Source: Membranipora membranacea
Lineage: Eukaryota; Bryozoa; Gymnolaemata; Cheilostomatida; Membraniporidae
Assembly: GCA_914767715.1 (NCBI GenBank)
Contig: OU612068.1
Location: forward strand, 1,924,001 to 1,988,000
Direction of reading: 5' to 3'
DNA length: 64,000 nucleotides
Below the pieces are notes generated by a model. It was given only the letters and a program-made list of their open reading frames with translations, was not told where the DNA came from and searched no databases. Numbering within the stretch: position 1 is the stretch's first letter; the number at the start of each line of letters is the position of its first letter. This document shows, one piece after another, positions 38,701-50,300 of the stretch. The translations under genes and the position numbers were made by a program.

Positions 38701-41700
38701 TGATTGAATGGCGCTTGTTACGATCAACTGAAAATGTATGTATGACGCACGCAATGCATGGAGGTTTCACAGATGTACCACCTTCAGTCCTTTACACCAT
38801 AACTTGACCAGTAATAGGTAACTCCAAATGTTTTTCTGTACAACTTGTTAAATTAACTGCTGTGAGCTCTAATCTGTGATAAATGGCCTTTATTTGGTGA
38901 TTATTCACCATATATCTGTGATATATATGATATGATAATATGGCTGTATCATATGGCTAATATGATATAAAGCTGCGCCTGATTTAAACAGAATGCTTTA
39001 TTTCAGCGAGCATTATATCAAGTCAACACAACCAGTATAGAAAAAAAACCAAATAAATCAAATCCACAGAGTTTGGTAGCATCAATAGACAGTTTTATGA
39101 GCTCTGATTTAGGCCTCTATTCGGAGTTGTCCTCTCTCCAGTTTGGTACTTTTAACCCACGCCACATTGGAAAAACGTGCTGAAAAGAGGGTTATCTTGA
39201 AATCCGCTTATAGTAGGATAAAAAGGATTTTTGATTCAGAATCTGCACCATTGAAAACTGATAGGGACATATTTTGGGAAATATTTTTGGTATTCGGTTA
39301 GTCAATTATATCAATTTCTGCCAGTTTTGCGGACCATTTGGCAGAACTTTTCTTGAATTTCGTCACTAAAATTAAGATTTATCAACATTCAAGCCTCCAA
39401 TGATTTGGAAACCCTGTCTCACAGGGTTTTCAATGGTGCGGATTCTGAATCAAAAATCAATTTGATCCTGACATAAGCGGTTTTCAAGAAAACCCTCTTT
39501 CAGCACGTTTTTCCTATGCGGAGTGGGTTAAAAGTACCAAACTGGAGAGAGGGCAACTCCAAATTGAGGCATAAATCAGAGCTCAGAAAACTTTTGGAGA
39601 CATGGTTGCACCTGGTGGATATGTGACTTAAGGCCCTCACCAATTAGTTCAATAAAAGCAAAAGGTCACAATCAGTGAGATTACACAAATCACCAGATAT
39701 GACGCTCCAAATGTCATCTAATCATGATGAATAGGTTATTTGTGAGGATTAGTCTCTGGCCACAAAACCAGAGGATTTCTGTCACCGCACACACACATAA
39801 CTTATTTTGCAGGAGAGGCGAGCATCATTTCAGCGAAGCCGTTCTTTCAGCAGTAACTCCTCAACACAACAATTATACAGCTTCTTACAATCATGGGGTG
39901 CACCTAAACCTTTCGAGAATTTAGCCGATGTACCAGTTAAAGATGACAAAACTCCAATGCAGGTACTGACGGCCATATTTGTCTACCATCTTGTGCTCTT
40001 ACTGTACTGTACTGTACTGACTGCCATATTTGTCTAGCCAATGTGTCAGCTCTGATTGGTTGTTGATTGGTAAGAGAGCCATGTTACCAGATCAGATGGT
40101 ACTCTCTTGAGTGTACCTATTGAGATATAGTGAACTGAATACAGTTTAATTTTCACTATATCTCAAGCGGTACTTTCATCTGACCCGCCATTGACTCTCT
40201 CACTCTCACCCTGGCTAATAGTCATCTACATTCTAAAACGCTTGTGGCAGATGTGGACCAAAGACCTCACAATTGTCATGTGTGACCTTAAGACTAGCTG
40301 AACGCTTTTGTTGCGGCGACCATCCAACTACATATTATACAATTTGAGTTTGTGTCGCAATCAAGGTTTGCTTTTACGTAGGTTTGGTCAGGAACATTTT
40401 GAAAAAATATACTTGTATGAAAATAAACTGTTGCCGGAAATTGATATGATTATGGATATTTGAATGGTATGATATGTCTTCTTTCCAATATTTTTAGAGT
40501 TGCGAAATACTGGAGGCCTCTGTGGACTCGACCTTTTTCTCACAATCACTTCATCAAACCTGTGATCCTCGCAAATGCTATCAATACGACAACCACTGTC
40601 ACTGTGTGACACCATCAGTGGGCAAAAATAGTCTCAAAATTATCAACAAAGCCTTCGCCAAACTACAGTCAAGACAAGCCCTCTTCCTCTCCGTGGTGCT
40701 CTTCAGTTACTTCTTACTGACTACAATACTCAACAGCCTCATCTTTTCAAAGTAAGTTATATATACAATATTTTATTTGGCAGACATTATCGTCCTGGGT
40801 GGAGGTTTTCCATAACATGCCAAAGAAATTACGACAAATGTTGGGGGGAAAAATAAAGAGAAAAAAAAAAGATAACGTTTTTCTTGTTTGGATATACCAT
40901 ATGTGTGATTCACCTGTCTCAAATTTCGATCATCGATTATATGTTGGAATTGCTTAGCTACATTTAATTATGATTTCACAGGGACCATAAATCGGTTTTT
41001 GCTATCTCGGCAACAGGGTCCATATATCTAGTCTTCATAATATACTTCTCTGTGGAGAGATGGTGGCACCGGGTAAGCTATACCTTTATCCAAATTGTGG
41101 TTTTGACAACCACTACTCTAATCAAAGAGTATCTCTTTGCCCTTATACTACCAATTATAAGCAAAATAAACACTCTCTGGATATGCACACATATTAACGC
41201 TATGACATACCATTCTGCAATAAAAAAGATGAGCTGAACTGTTTATTGAACAATGGGCATGGAAATTTATTATATTATATAGTATATGAATACCCTGAAA
41301 AAAAACCATGTTTAGTTGAGAGCTGATAACTTCTCTTTATTTTCTAGAAACGAAAGTCTCCATCTCTCAAGTATTCATTGATAGCTTATTACTTATTATT
41401 AGCGTATACAGTGATAATTCACTCCGCCCACATGATTTACACACATGTAAGTACAGATTTCTGGTTACAGTTTTGCCTCGAAGTCCTCTCATAATTTTGT
41501 TGTTCGATATTGTACCTCCTTTTTGACCAGGGTAAATTACAGAGCAGAGTTTGAAAGTTATTGGATTCTGGCATGAAAAGTCCTCATGAAGCATGCAAAC
41601 TTAATTTCTCTGCAATATACTGCCATCATATTATATGCTTTACATTTTTAGTATGTTGGTGTTGAATTAGTTGACTACGACGACATGATATCGGCACCTA

Positions 41701-44700
41701 ACTTCACCTACTTTCCAGAGTCAGAATTGAAAATCCAAGAGTCTCTGTCAGAGATAATTTTGGTGAGCGTTTATCTCATATCTGGTATCAGACTCAGAGC
41801 TTCCTTAATGGTGATAATCCCAGAAGGCAGTTTATCCACATTCATCCTATTCAATCTTCAAGTCCACAAATAAATTTTCTTTAGATAGACAATTGAACCT
41901 TCCAGAAAAAACATGTCACAATAACCTTAACTTGATGGACAGTTGACAGGTTTTTTAAAAACTTTATTGGCATAACTTTCAGTTGATAAGAACATTTTTC
42001 AAAATTAGGACATGTCTTATGAATCATATGATAAACCAGTAATGGCAGTAAAGTGCATCATCATTATGCCTCAGTCCACAATGCCTCAATTTTATTTGTA
42101 TACTCTATGTAGATAACACGTACAGCGGACCTGTTGATGTTACTGCCAGCGCTCATGTTTGTCTACTGCAACTTCAACATCAAGGCAGCTATCAGTATAA
42201 CAAGTATTGTAGTGCTGCTGATCGGCCTGTTTCGGGAGTATGCCTACTTCAATAAATTGGAAAATTACCAGCCACCTGAATAGTAAGTTCAACAAATGAA
42301 GTAGTAACCACCTGTATGATGTTATATCATTCATATATTTACGACCAGCCACAGGTGCACAAACACGTTAGTTGGTCATATATATATAGAAGTATCATGC
42401 AAGGGTGAATAATCATCTTATGTGTCTGACTGATATTTGATGGAGAGAAAGCAGACGAAGCTTCTTGTGGTACATGCCTTTCCCCCAATTTTCAATTTGT
42501 AGTTATGACAGTAATATCTATTCAAAGAGGGCTTCAAGCTGGACCGCAACATCCTATTGCTTCATTGCAACAACAGTATTCACTGTTTATATGAAACAGG
42601 TAGGTGCTTTGCTTGCATTGTTTATACGTGTTTTCTGTGTGGTTTTCTAGTCTATCTGGTGTTATAGTACCATCGAAGGTATCCAATCAAAGTGCTGCTA
42701 TTGGGTACATTCTTTCTGCCGTTGTCTTATTGGTGTTTGCAAGAGAGGTGAGAATATCTTATTTGGTCTTTGTTACGTTCAGTCTGAGCCCCCCAAACTC
42801 TTAACCCCCGACCAACAACCGCCCGCGACACACAGGGTAGGCAGTCTAAAATATTTATGCCCAAATGCTACAGGGATTTTGGATGACTTGTTTTTGCCAT
42901 CGAACTGCCTTTTATGTTCAAACATACATTGTGTCGCAAAAAAAACTCGGTCGTCATGGTATTGTTATTTCCACATCTACCAAGGTTCAAAAAGGATGAT
43001 ATTGTGAAAGAATCGATAAAATTGCTTTTTAACTTCCGCAGTTCAGTTTTTGAATGTTTTCAGCTCTTGTTTTAAGCTCTGGAAAAGTGGTAGGGCTATG
43101 CATGAACCTTGGTCCCACCTTTGAATGCAGGCCTGCCTGTGCTTTAAAGTATAGTCCAAGTCCGTAAGCTCTGAGAAGGCTCATGATTTGACATAATCAG
43201 CGGGAGCTGAAGCCATCAGAGTCCATCCTTACCATAGCATAACTCTATGCCTCCAACCAACACTTAGCCATAGATTCAAAATTTGATGTAAGGAAAGAGG
43301 TTCTTATAGAGTAAGTCAGATAATGGATTGCCCTTTTTCCTATGACAGATGGAGTATGGAATGAAGGCTCTGATCTCCTGGAAGATGCAGTTCCATGTTG
43401 AGAACGTTGAGGTAGAGACCATGAAAAGTCTGACTAAACTTCTGCTGACTAACATTCTGCCTCAGCATGTAGCCACCTACTACCTAGAGCAAATGGGAGA
43501 AGGGGTAAGTAGCTTCAACACAAAAATAAGAAGAGCCAAGAAAACTAAGTAAGCAGCGGAGAGTGTGGCTATCCTCGATAATAATGGATATAGAGATGAT
43601 ACCAAACGAGACAATAATTTTGCCCTGAAGGCAGGACCTGGCAGGAAAGGAGCTGGCAGGACAGGACCTGGCAGGACAGGACCTGACAAGACCTGGCAGG
43701 ACAGGACCTGACAGGACCTGGCAGGACAGGACATGGCAGGACAGTAACTGGCTCCTGTATATATAAAATCATTGCCATCTTTTCGAAATCCCGCAGTCTC
43801 ACGGAGGCCAACTATTACGTTAACACAGAGCTTACTTAATTGCATGGATTTTAAATGGTTGCTTGTTTTCTTTCTTTTTATAGGAACTGTACCATGAGTC
43901 GTACGACAATGTCTGCATCATGTTTGCCTCCATAGTCAATTTTGATGAGTTCTTCCAGATGAGCAGTGACTATGACAAACAGATCCAGTGCTTACGCCTG
44001 CTCAATGAAATCATTGGTGATATTGATATGGTGAGACAGCAGATTTATTTTAAGTCTCTGCATCATTAAATGTGTGACACTTATACTTGTCATATTTTAA
44101 CTGCTTGGCAAAAACAACCCCTTATCTGGCACCTTATCTGGTACATAAACAGATGATTACCAGATCAGAGAAATTTATGGTCCGTCTTACTTATTAATGT
44201 ACTGAAAACTGAACTACTTAAAAGTACATTGCCATACCAGAAACACATATCTCATAAGTTCATAATGACATCATTAATGGACGCCATAAGCAGTGGATAA
44301 TAAAGTTTATTACCTCCAAGTAGTCTGAAGCTGAGAAAGCTGCCGGTCACACCTCTTTAATTGCCATCATGATGATTCAGGACCAGAACTAATCCTCATT
44401 AGCATACCAGGTATCCATCTCAGGTGTGAATAATATGACCACAGAAATTTAATGGGTAAAAAACTCAAAACCACAAAAATATTATGGCTTGTTTCTAACA
44501 AACTGACTTGTGATCTCAACTTAATGCAGCTTTTATCGAAGCCAAAGTTCAGTGCGATAGAGAAAATGAAGACAGTAGGCAGCACTTACATGGCAGCAGC
44601 CGGACTGGAACCGGGCAGAGATATGGGAAACAATGATGAAACTTACAATCACAATGCAAGGTGAATAGTAGCTTGTGTATTACGGCTGACTAGATCGGTA

Positions 44701-45957
44701 GGGCGCCCATGATATTAACCTGTTTATCCTTCCCACCCATCAAATTTGATAACACAAATCTCAATTTGGACAGGATGATTGAGAGGAGAAATAGAGATTA
44801 TTAACTCCTTGGTATAATTGACCTGATATTTTATAGATTTCAGCAGTGGATCACAACACATCAGCCTTGTTATATTCTTCCTTTACAGTAGAACTACCAG
44901 ACAAGTTGTACAGACTATGACAGATTTTGCAATAGCTCTGTTCTCAATCCTGGATACCATCAACAAAAACTCCTTCAACAACTTCAGGCTTCGTATAGGT
45001 ATGTAGACCTACTTAAATCTTCGGCTGAATAGAATAAAGAAATAAACTCCGTTGGTACCATTACCAGGTTATGGCAGGGAGAGACTAAATATGTATGGTC
45101 TAAGGTCGACTTATCTAACTGATTATTTGTCAGACCAGTCTATTTTCCCAGACCAGTATATTCCCTATACCATTACAGGTATAAGCCATGGTCCAGTTAT
45201 AGCTGGAGTGGTTGGAGCACAGAAGCCACAGTATGATGTGTGGGGAGACACAGTTAATATGGCTAGTAGGATGGACTCTGGAGGTATTGTCGATGCCATA
45301 CAGGTAGGACATTAGTACTGAGGCCTATCTCAGTGCTCGAGTTTTTAGAGGGAATGATGAAGAATATGATTACAGATTTATATTGTATATATTTTGGTGT
45401 TGGAACAAATCTATGATACAATATTGGAATTATCATAAATCTAGGGAATACATCTGAGGTTCAAAAAGGCGCTTCCGGTAGCTTTGGGTTATAAGCAAAA
45501 ATTGTTTCAGTCACTTGCTTCAATGCAACATTGTGAGATATTTTATGGATAGAAACCTTAGAACCGTCATGTGTTATCATTTATTTATTCTTCCATGAAT
45601 TCCACCTTAGAACTGATGAAGAATAAAAGCATAAGGCTACAGTGGTGGACACTAAAGTCATGTGTGTTACCAGACTACACTGTATTCGGGAAATTAATTA
45701 TTATAGCATAAATACTTAGAGCCAATTTAGTTCGCTCACTTTTGTGCTTCATATTTTGAACATATTATTGCATTCTGTAGATGACAGCAAACACAGGGGA
45801 TATTTTGATAGATGCAGGCTATCCGGTCACCTGCAGAGGTAAAACTGTCGTCAAAGGAAAACATGAGCTGGTCACCACATATCTTCTAGAGCCTATGAAT
45901 AATATTGGAGGCGTAACGCCACGTGCAAGAAGACAAAAGACTTCAACGTCTAGCTAA
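29758..45957 (+). CDS. Membrane adenylyl cyclase, AC2/4/7-like
   Basis: Makes cAMP from ATP at the plasma membrane. Twenty-three exons: 29758-29823, 31219-31386, 32754-33092, 34144-34293, 35182-35339, 35632-35743, 36620-36747, 37752-37910, 38463-38613, 39813-39962, 40498-40751, 40982-41072, 41348-41446, 41652-41762, 42113-42282, 42503-42603, 42668-42747, 43349-43504, 43884-44030, 44530-44660, 44889-44998, 45179-45303, 45781-45957. They give 1110 residues. Exons 2-4 carry six membrane helices. Exons 5-9 are catalytic C1 with both metal aspartates ([16 protein letters not shown]). Exons 11-17 are the second membrane set, with a sequon (APNFTYF) in the outer loop. Exons 18-23 are C2, with the lysine in [10 protein letters not shown], the aspartate in YDVWG, N and R in TVNMASRM, and the lysine in VKGKHEL. 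All residues needed for activity are present. C1 text ([22 protein letters not shown]) is closest to AC2/4/7. Exon 1 and the exon 16/17 junction are the weakest parts. Confidence 0.95.
30398..30431. repeat. Short hairpin repeat, copy 1
   Basis: AGAGACTATAGAT and its reverse complement ATCTATAGTCTCT flank an 8-base AT spacer, inside intron 1 of the cyclase gene. A related hairpin is at 35775-35807. Confidence 0.75.
35094..35157. repeat. Perfect 64-base palindrome upstream of cyclase exon 5
   Basis: A 31-base arm starting TATGAATGGCTGGTCAGAGC is followed after only two bases (CC) by its exact reverse complement, ending GACCAGCCATTCATA. It ends 24 bases before exon 5. In RNA it would fold as a very stable hairpin over the branch-point region. 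Confidence 0.9.
35775..35807. repeat. Short hairpin repeat, copy 2
   Basis: CCAGAGAGCATAGATA is followed at once by TATCTATGGTCTCTGG, its near-perfect reverse complement. The core resembles copy 1 at 30398-30431, so this is a small dispersed hairpin family. Confidence 0.75.
35846..35927. repeat. Minisatellite, 20-base unit, four copies
   Basis: GCGATTAATGGATCCACAAA occurs four times in a row with only the first base or two varying. It lies in the cyclase intron between exons 6 and 7. Confidence 0.9.
36249..36265. repeat. Homopolymer G run (17 bases)
   Basis: Seventeen consecutive G on the plus strand in a cyclase intron. Its exact length may be unreliable in an assembly. Confidence 0.9.
39086..39595. 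mobile_element. Long-palindrome MITE, copy 2
   Basis: This is the same element as at 16076-16583: left end TAGACAGTTTTATGAGCTC, shared blocks AGTTTGGTACTTTTAACCCA, GAGGGTTATCTTGA and TCTGCACCATTGAAAAC, and an inverted right half ending GAGCTCAGAAAACT. The extreme right end is diverged. It sits in the cyclase intron between exons 9 and 10. Confidence 0.8.
42781..42830. repeat. Dispersed C-rich repeat, copy 1
   Basis: AGTCTGAGCCCCCCAAACTC followed by a CCCCCGACCAAC block. A similar string occurs at 51675-51727 in a phosphatase intron. Confidence 0.5.
43630..43744. repeat. GGCAGGAC-type minisatellite in cyclase intron 18
   Basis: About 115 bases made of variants of GGCAGGACAGGACCT, starting roughly 125 bases after exon 18. 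Long minus-strand open frames across it are low-complexity artefacts. Confidence 0.85.
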
Positions 45958-46328
45958 CTAATACTCCCTTATGATAACAAGTATTTTGACAAACCAACAG
46001 TCAAGCCTGAAATTAGGAAAAAGAATAAATTTCTATAATTAATCGTGGTTCAATCAAATCTAAAACAATCTGTGAATTCAATTCATACGGAATAATGCAG
46101 TCATTCGCTTAAATTGAGAATTACCCGTTCATGCGTAATGTGCAGACGACTGCACAAATTGGTATTAGTACACACTCTTGGTTATACTTGTGTGTTTACT
46201 GGATATGGCCACATCGCTGGTGTGTGGTACTGTTTTTTTTATAGTAGAGGATGATACTTTTCTCTGTTCCGAGGTTACTAGTCAAGCATATAACTATAAT
46301 ATAGTGTTATCTGTATATTTTTGTACAA

Positions 46329-46334
46329 AATAAA
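46329..46334 (+). terminator. Candidate poly(A) signal of the adenylyl cyclase gene
   Basis: AATAAA occurs 372 bases after the cyclase stop codon, followed by an A-rich stretch. No transcript support. Confidence 0.35.
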
Positions 46335-47395
46335 AAAATGCTGAAAATAAAAATAATAAAGTTGCCCTCATCAGCACTGCATAATATTACGTTCTATATA
46401 CTCATAGACATTCACAAAGAAATGATGCTGATCATTTTCAGAACTGATGAGTATTTTCTCCAGCACACTGAACCGACTAAACAAGACCTCATAATAATTT
46501 ATACCACTTGTACTGTTCATTTGTTACAATGATGTCTGTGTTCTAGACTGAGCCTAGATTTGTAGACAGATTACCAAAAGGACAATTCCTCCAAACCGAA
46601 CCATCATATCAGTCAATAATTTATTTTGGTGAAAAAATCTTGAAGCTTATGGATTAAAAACAAAGATATCTGTGCAATCGGCACAAATATAAACCAAAAC
46701 ACATATAAAAATGAACTCTCCTTTGGATTAAATTTTGATAGAAGATGAGGAGTATACATAGGTTAGCCTTTAGATGAGGAGTCTACATAGGTTAGCCTTT
46801 GTGTAGTGTAGTGAAAGTTATTATTTTGAAAGTCTTTTGCCAAATTGCACCATGTGACTCATTTATATATATAAGTGCAATGTGAGTTCTACTTGACAAA
46901 TTCAGCTGTCAATACTAGTGATAGTGAGGCTCACATGTTAATGACTCCTGTCCTAAGCTTGTTTATTCATAAATCACGAGCAAAAATATCTTCAGCTTTA
47001 TAAAGGACAGTTAATACCAGAAAACAACTTCCATATATCATCATATCCCTGCTTCAAAATCTACATTTAGTTAGCTGTACTATTATGATTACAGCCAAAT
47101 GATGTATAGCTTTGCCAAGCACACATCACACATGTTCATTACAGAAAAAAAACACGGGAGCGTCACAGAGAACCTATACAAAGTTAATCTGTAAACAAAG
47201 CGACATGCAGCCCCGGCGTGGCTCGCTGATGATACGCTTTCCTGAGTTCTCACAGAAAGGAGATACTTATATGTCTAAGTCAGTAAGATGATCTGTACAC
47301 TGCCAATAGAAAAAGTTTGCATGAATGAGATAAAAAAGATAATTCTTACTCTTGTCTGGTGAGAGGTTGGGATGCTTGTAGGAGGATATTAAGGG
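46335..47395. other. Convergent spacer between cyclase and phosphatase genes
   Basis: No gene is recognised. A tandem duplication of a 29-base unit (GATGAGGAGTMTACATAGG and following) occupies 46744-46801. TTTATT at 46962-46967 could be a minus-strand poly(A) signal for the phosphatase gene. Confidence 0.45.
46744..46801. repeat. Two-copy tandem repeat, 29-base unit
   Basis: Units at 46744-46772 and 46773-46801 share TACATAGGTTAGCCTTT and differ at about two positions. Confidence 0.85.
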
Positions 47396-50300
47396 CTATA
47401 TGATATACCCTCCTACATACATAGCCCCTACAGCTAGAACCACAGCTATCCCTGCGCCGATTAGCAATCCATGGGAAGAGAACAGACCTGGACTTTCATT
47501 CTCCGCCTCTGCAATTAATGAAAACACAAAATGTGTAAGCAACTCCAAGTTCAACATTACACCTCTAAGCAACTTACACTGCTACAAGACAAGCAATAAC
47601 ACAGAAGTTATGATGATAGTCATAAGTAATATATTGCTCCATAACAGCATTCATTGCTTCTGCAGACCCCATAAGTCGTCTATTACAATAATAACAGGCA
47701 GTTCATTCCTTCTCCATTGTTCAACCCTCAGGTTTATTGTGCCAGTGATAGCTAATTACTACAAACAGTTGGCACTATCCTTATAACTTGAGCACAATTA
47801 GAGTTGAAGGATGGAAACACACTTTTCATCTATACCTGCTGCTTTTTGTTTGGCCCGCATTGAGTCTACCATCGCCTGTGTTTTCTTTTTTTGCTCCTCC
47901 CGTTTCTTTTTTATAGGGCTACAATCAGAACAACATACCTTGTTAGATAGTCAGGCATAACAATACCACAGGCCTAATAACACCAACAGTTTCATTATGA
48001 CTGCCTGTCACAAAAATTACCTGTATTCTGATTAGAAAAGGTGCCAAGCAAGACAAAGACCCAATGCAAAACTGCATAGCTAATAGTACATCTGTACTAA
48101 TTAACCGATTTTCAAATGACCTCGATGAGCGTAAATGAATTTTGATATCACACAAAATAGAATCAGAGAAACAACTCACTAATTGGTCAAAGCTATAAAA
48201 TATGTAATCTTTCTGGAATAAATCACACTTCATCACTGTATTTATACATAGCGACAAGATAAGCTATTTGGTAATAAGAACACCGAGCATTATAAGACCT
48301 GGATTTGGTTGAAGTTCCCCATACATAATGAACCGAATAAGAAGTGAAGCAGGCTTGAAAGGTCACAATTTCTATCCAGGAAGCACCAATCTCCCTGGTT
48401 TCATTAACAAGTGCATTTATATTAATAATACAATTTTTTAACTATTTTTAATATCACTTTTTTTGCACGCAAGGCAACTTCATTATTTTTTGGCAGAGTA
48501 TGTGATACCAGCAACCTTTTTCTCGCAACTTTTACAGTTAGTGATAGAATACAAATCAATCAATCAACAAATAAGCAGCCCGTACCTGAGGGACCGGTGG
48601 GACCTGAGGGACTTAGATATAGGGCGAGTGACAGGTCTGGTCTTCTCCCAAAGGGTTATATGACCTATTCTATTTCCTGGTTGATATTTAATATTGTCAA
48701 ACGGAAAACAATGCCACGCCGTAGCAGGGAGCGGCTAAAGAATATTTCAACCTATAGATTCCAGAACACAGGATAACAAGATAAAAAAGCACTCTGATGA
48801 AACGATATGTGAACTATAACTATTGAGTATTTGCTAAGAAAAGAATAACATGAAATGGTAGCAAAAGTTGACGATGGTGTCTTAGCAGTTTATCCGTTTA
48901 GATACATGTGTTTGAAAGCTTGTGAGAAGTAATACAGGCAAGGTGGACTGGTATCAGACAGACTGAAGCAAGCCGTTCAAGGAACTTGATTAATCTGATA
49001 TAGTACATATGAGCACAATCTCTCCAGAAGCCATGAGAAAATTAAGCATCCCATCATCCATCAACAATGTTTAATAGCCATGCAATAACAGGCGGTGGTA
49101 GGCAGACAACATTGAAACTAAGTTCACCCAGAATAATAACCTTTGAACATTCTAATGATAACACAACATTAGGGCTAAGAGAAAACTGCCAACCAATGAT
49201 TTATACTCACTTGTTACACATTTCTATTGGTCTGATATTAATAATGGAAACAGTTGAAGATAGAGAAAGGAAGGAAGAGAAAATCAAATGAGATGGAGTG
49301 CTAGACATAACCAAGTAAAGGAAATATACCAAACTTAGAAGACAGTGTAAACAAAAATACACTCAGTGTAGTAAGTAAGTAGTAAGTCTCCATGATGGTG
49401 ATTAAGGTGCCCAAACTTAACTAAAGCCTTCATGAGATTCCCTTATCTTATGTTGTATATATCTGATATTTCCAGCAGATTACAGAGTAACACCTGCGAG
49501 GATATGACAGTCAGAGTTGTGCTCAAGGATATGACACAGAGTTGTAGAGTTGTGCTCACCTATTTGACTGATTTTCATATCCTTCCTCCTCTTCGCTCTC
49601 ATCAAACTTCTTCTCTTTAGTTTTAGATTCCGGGCTGGGCGGAGCTGAGATCTGTCTCTTTATACCAGAGCCCGGAGGTCTGGGTGGTACAGGGGGTGGC
49701 TGGTCCTGGTCCAACTTTAGATATTGAAAGGAATTAATTATTAGAGCAAATATGAGCGCAAACCAAACTATTCTAACATGGTGTAACTGGGTTATTTGGC
49801 AGACTGCAGCTGGCAGACATACATATACATTACAGTCAGAAATTGATATAGCTTCAGAACATGCTCCAGATGTTCGATATACTTTGATTTGGAGAATGAG
49901 ACGATAAGCTGTAAATGACATGCTCTAGAAATTGCCCTAACATCATCATACACCACAAAATCTGGTACAAACTAACTACGCTCTTGAGAAAAAGACGGGT
50001 TCATACCGATATAGCTTGTCGATGCAGACTTGTGGTGCGCAGTGGAGGGGCTGGAACCGGCTCGGATAAAGTAGGCTGGGTCACTTCAGTACGAGGTGCT
50101 TTGGGTGGGGGCTCCTCCACGACTCGAGGGGGTTTGGCAGGCGGCAAATCAGACGAATCTGATAAACTACTTGTCCTGGCAGGAGGGTCTGGTCCATTTG
50201 CAGATATATCCTAATGGAAATAACAATGAGGGGTTACTACATGTGAATTATGAACAAAACATCCCATCCCATATTGATGATTGTGACATTTGAAGTGAAA

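Noticed and set aside
43480-43845. 121- and 80-codon minus-strand frames rich in Cys, Pro and Leu
   Set aside because: They are translations of the GGCAGGAC minisatellite inside a cyclase intron.
47400-47786. 128-codon plus-strand frame
   Set aside because: Its first part is antisense to the membrane-anchor exon of the phosphatase and the rest is intron; no family resemblance.
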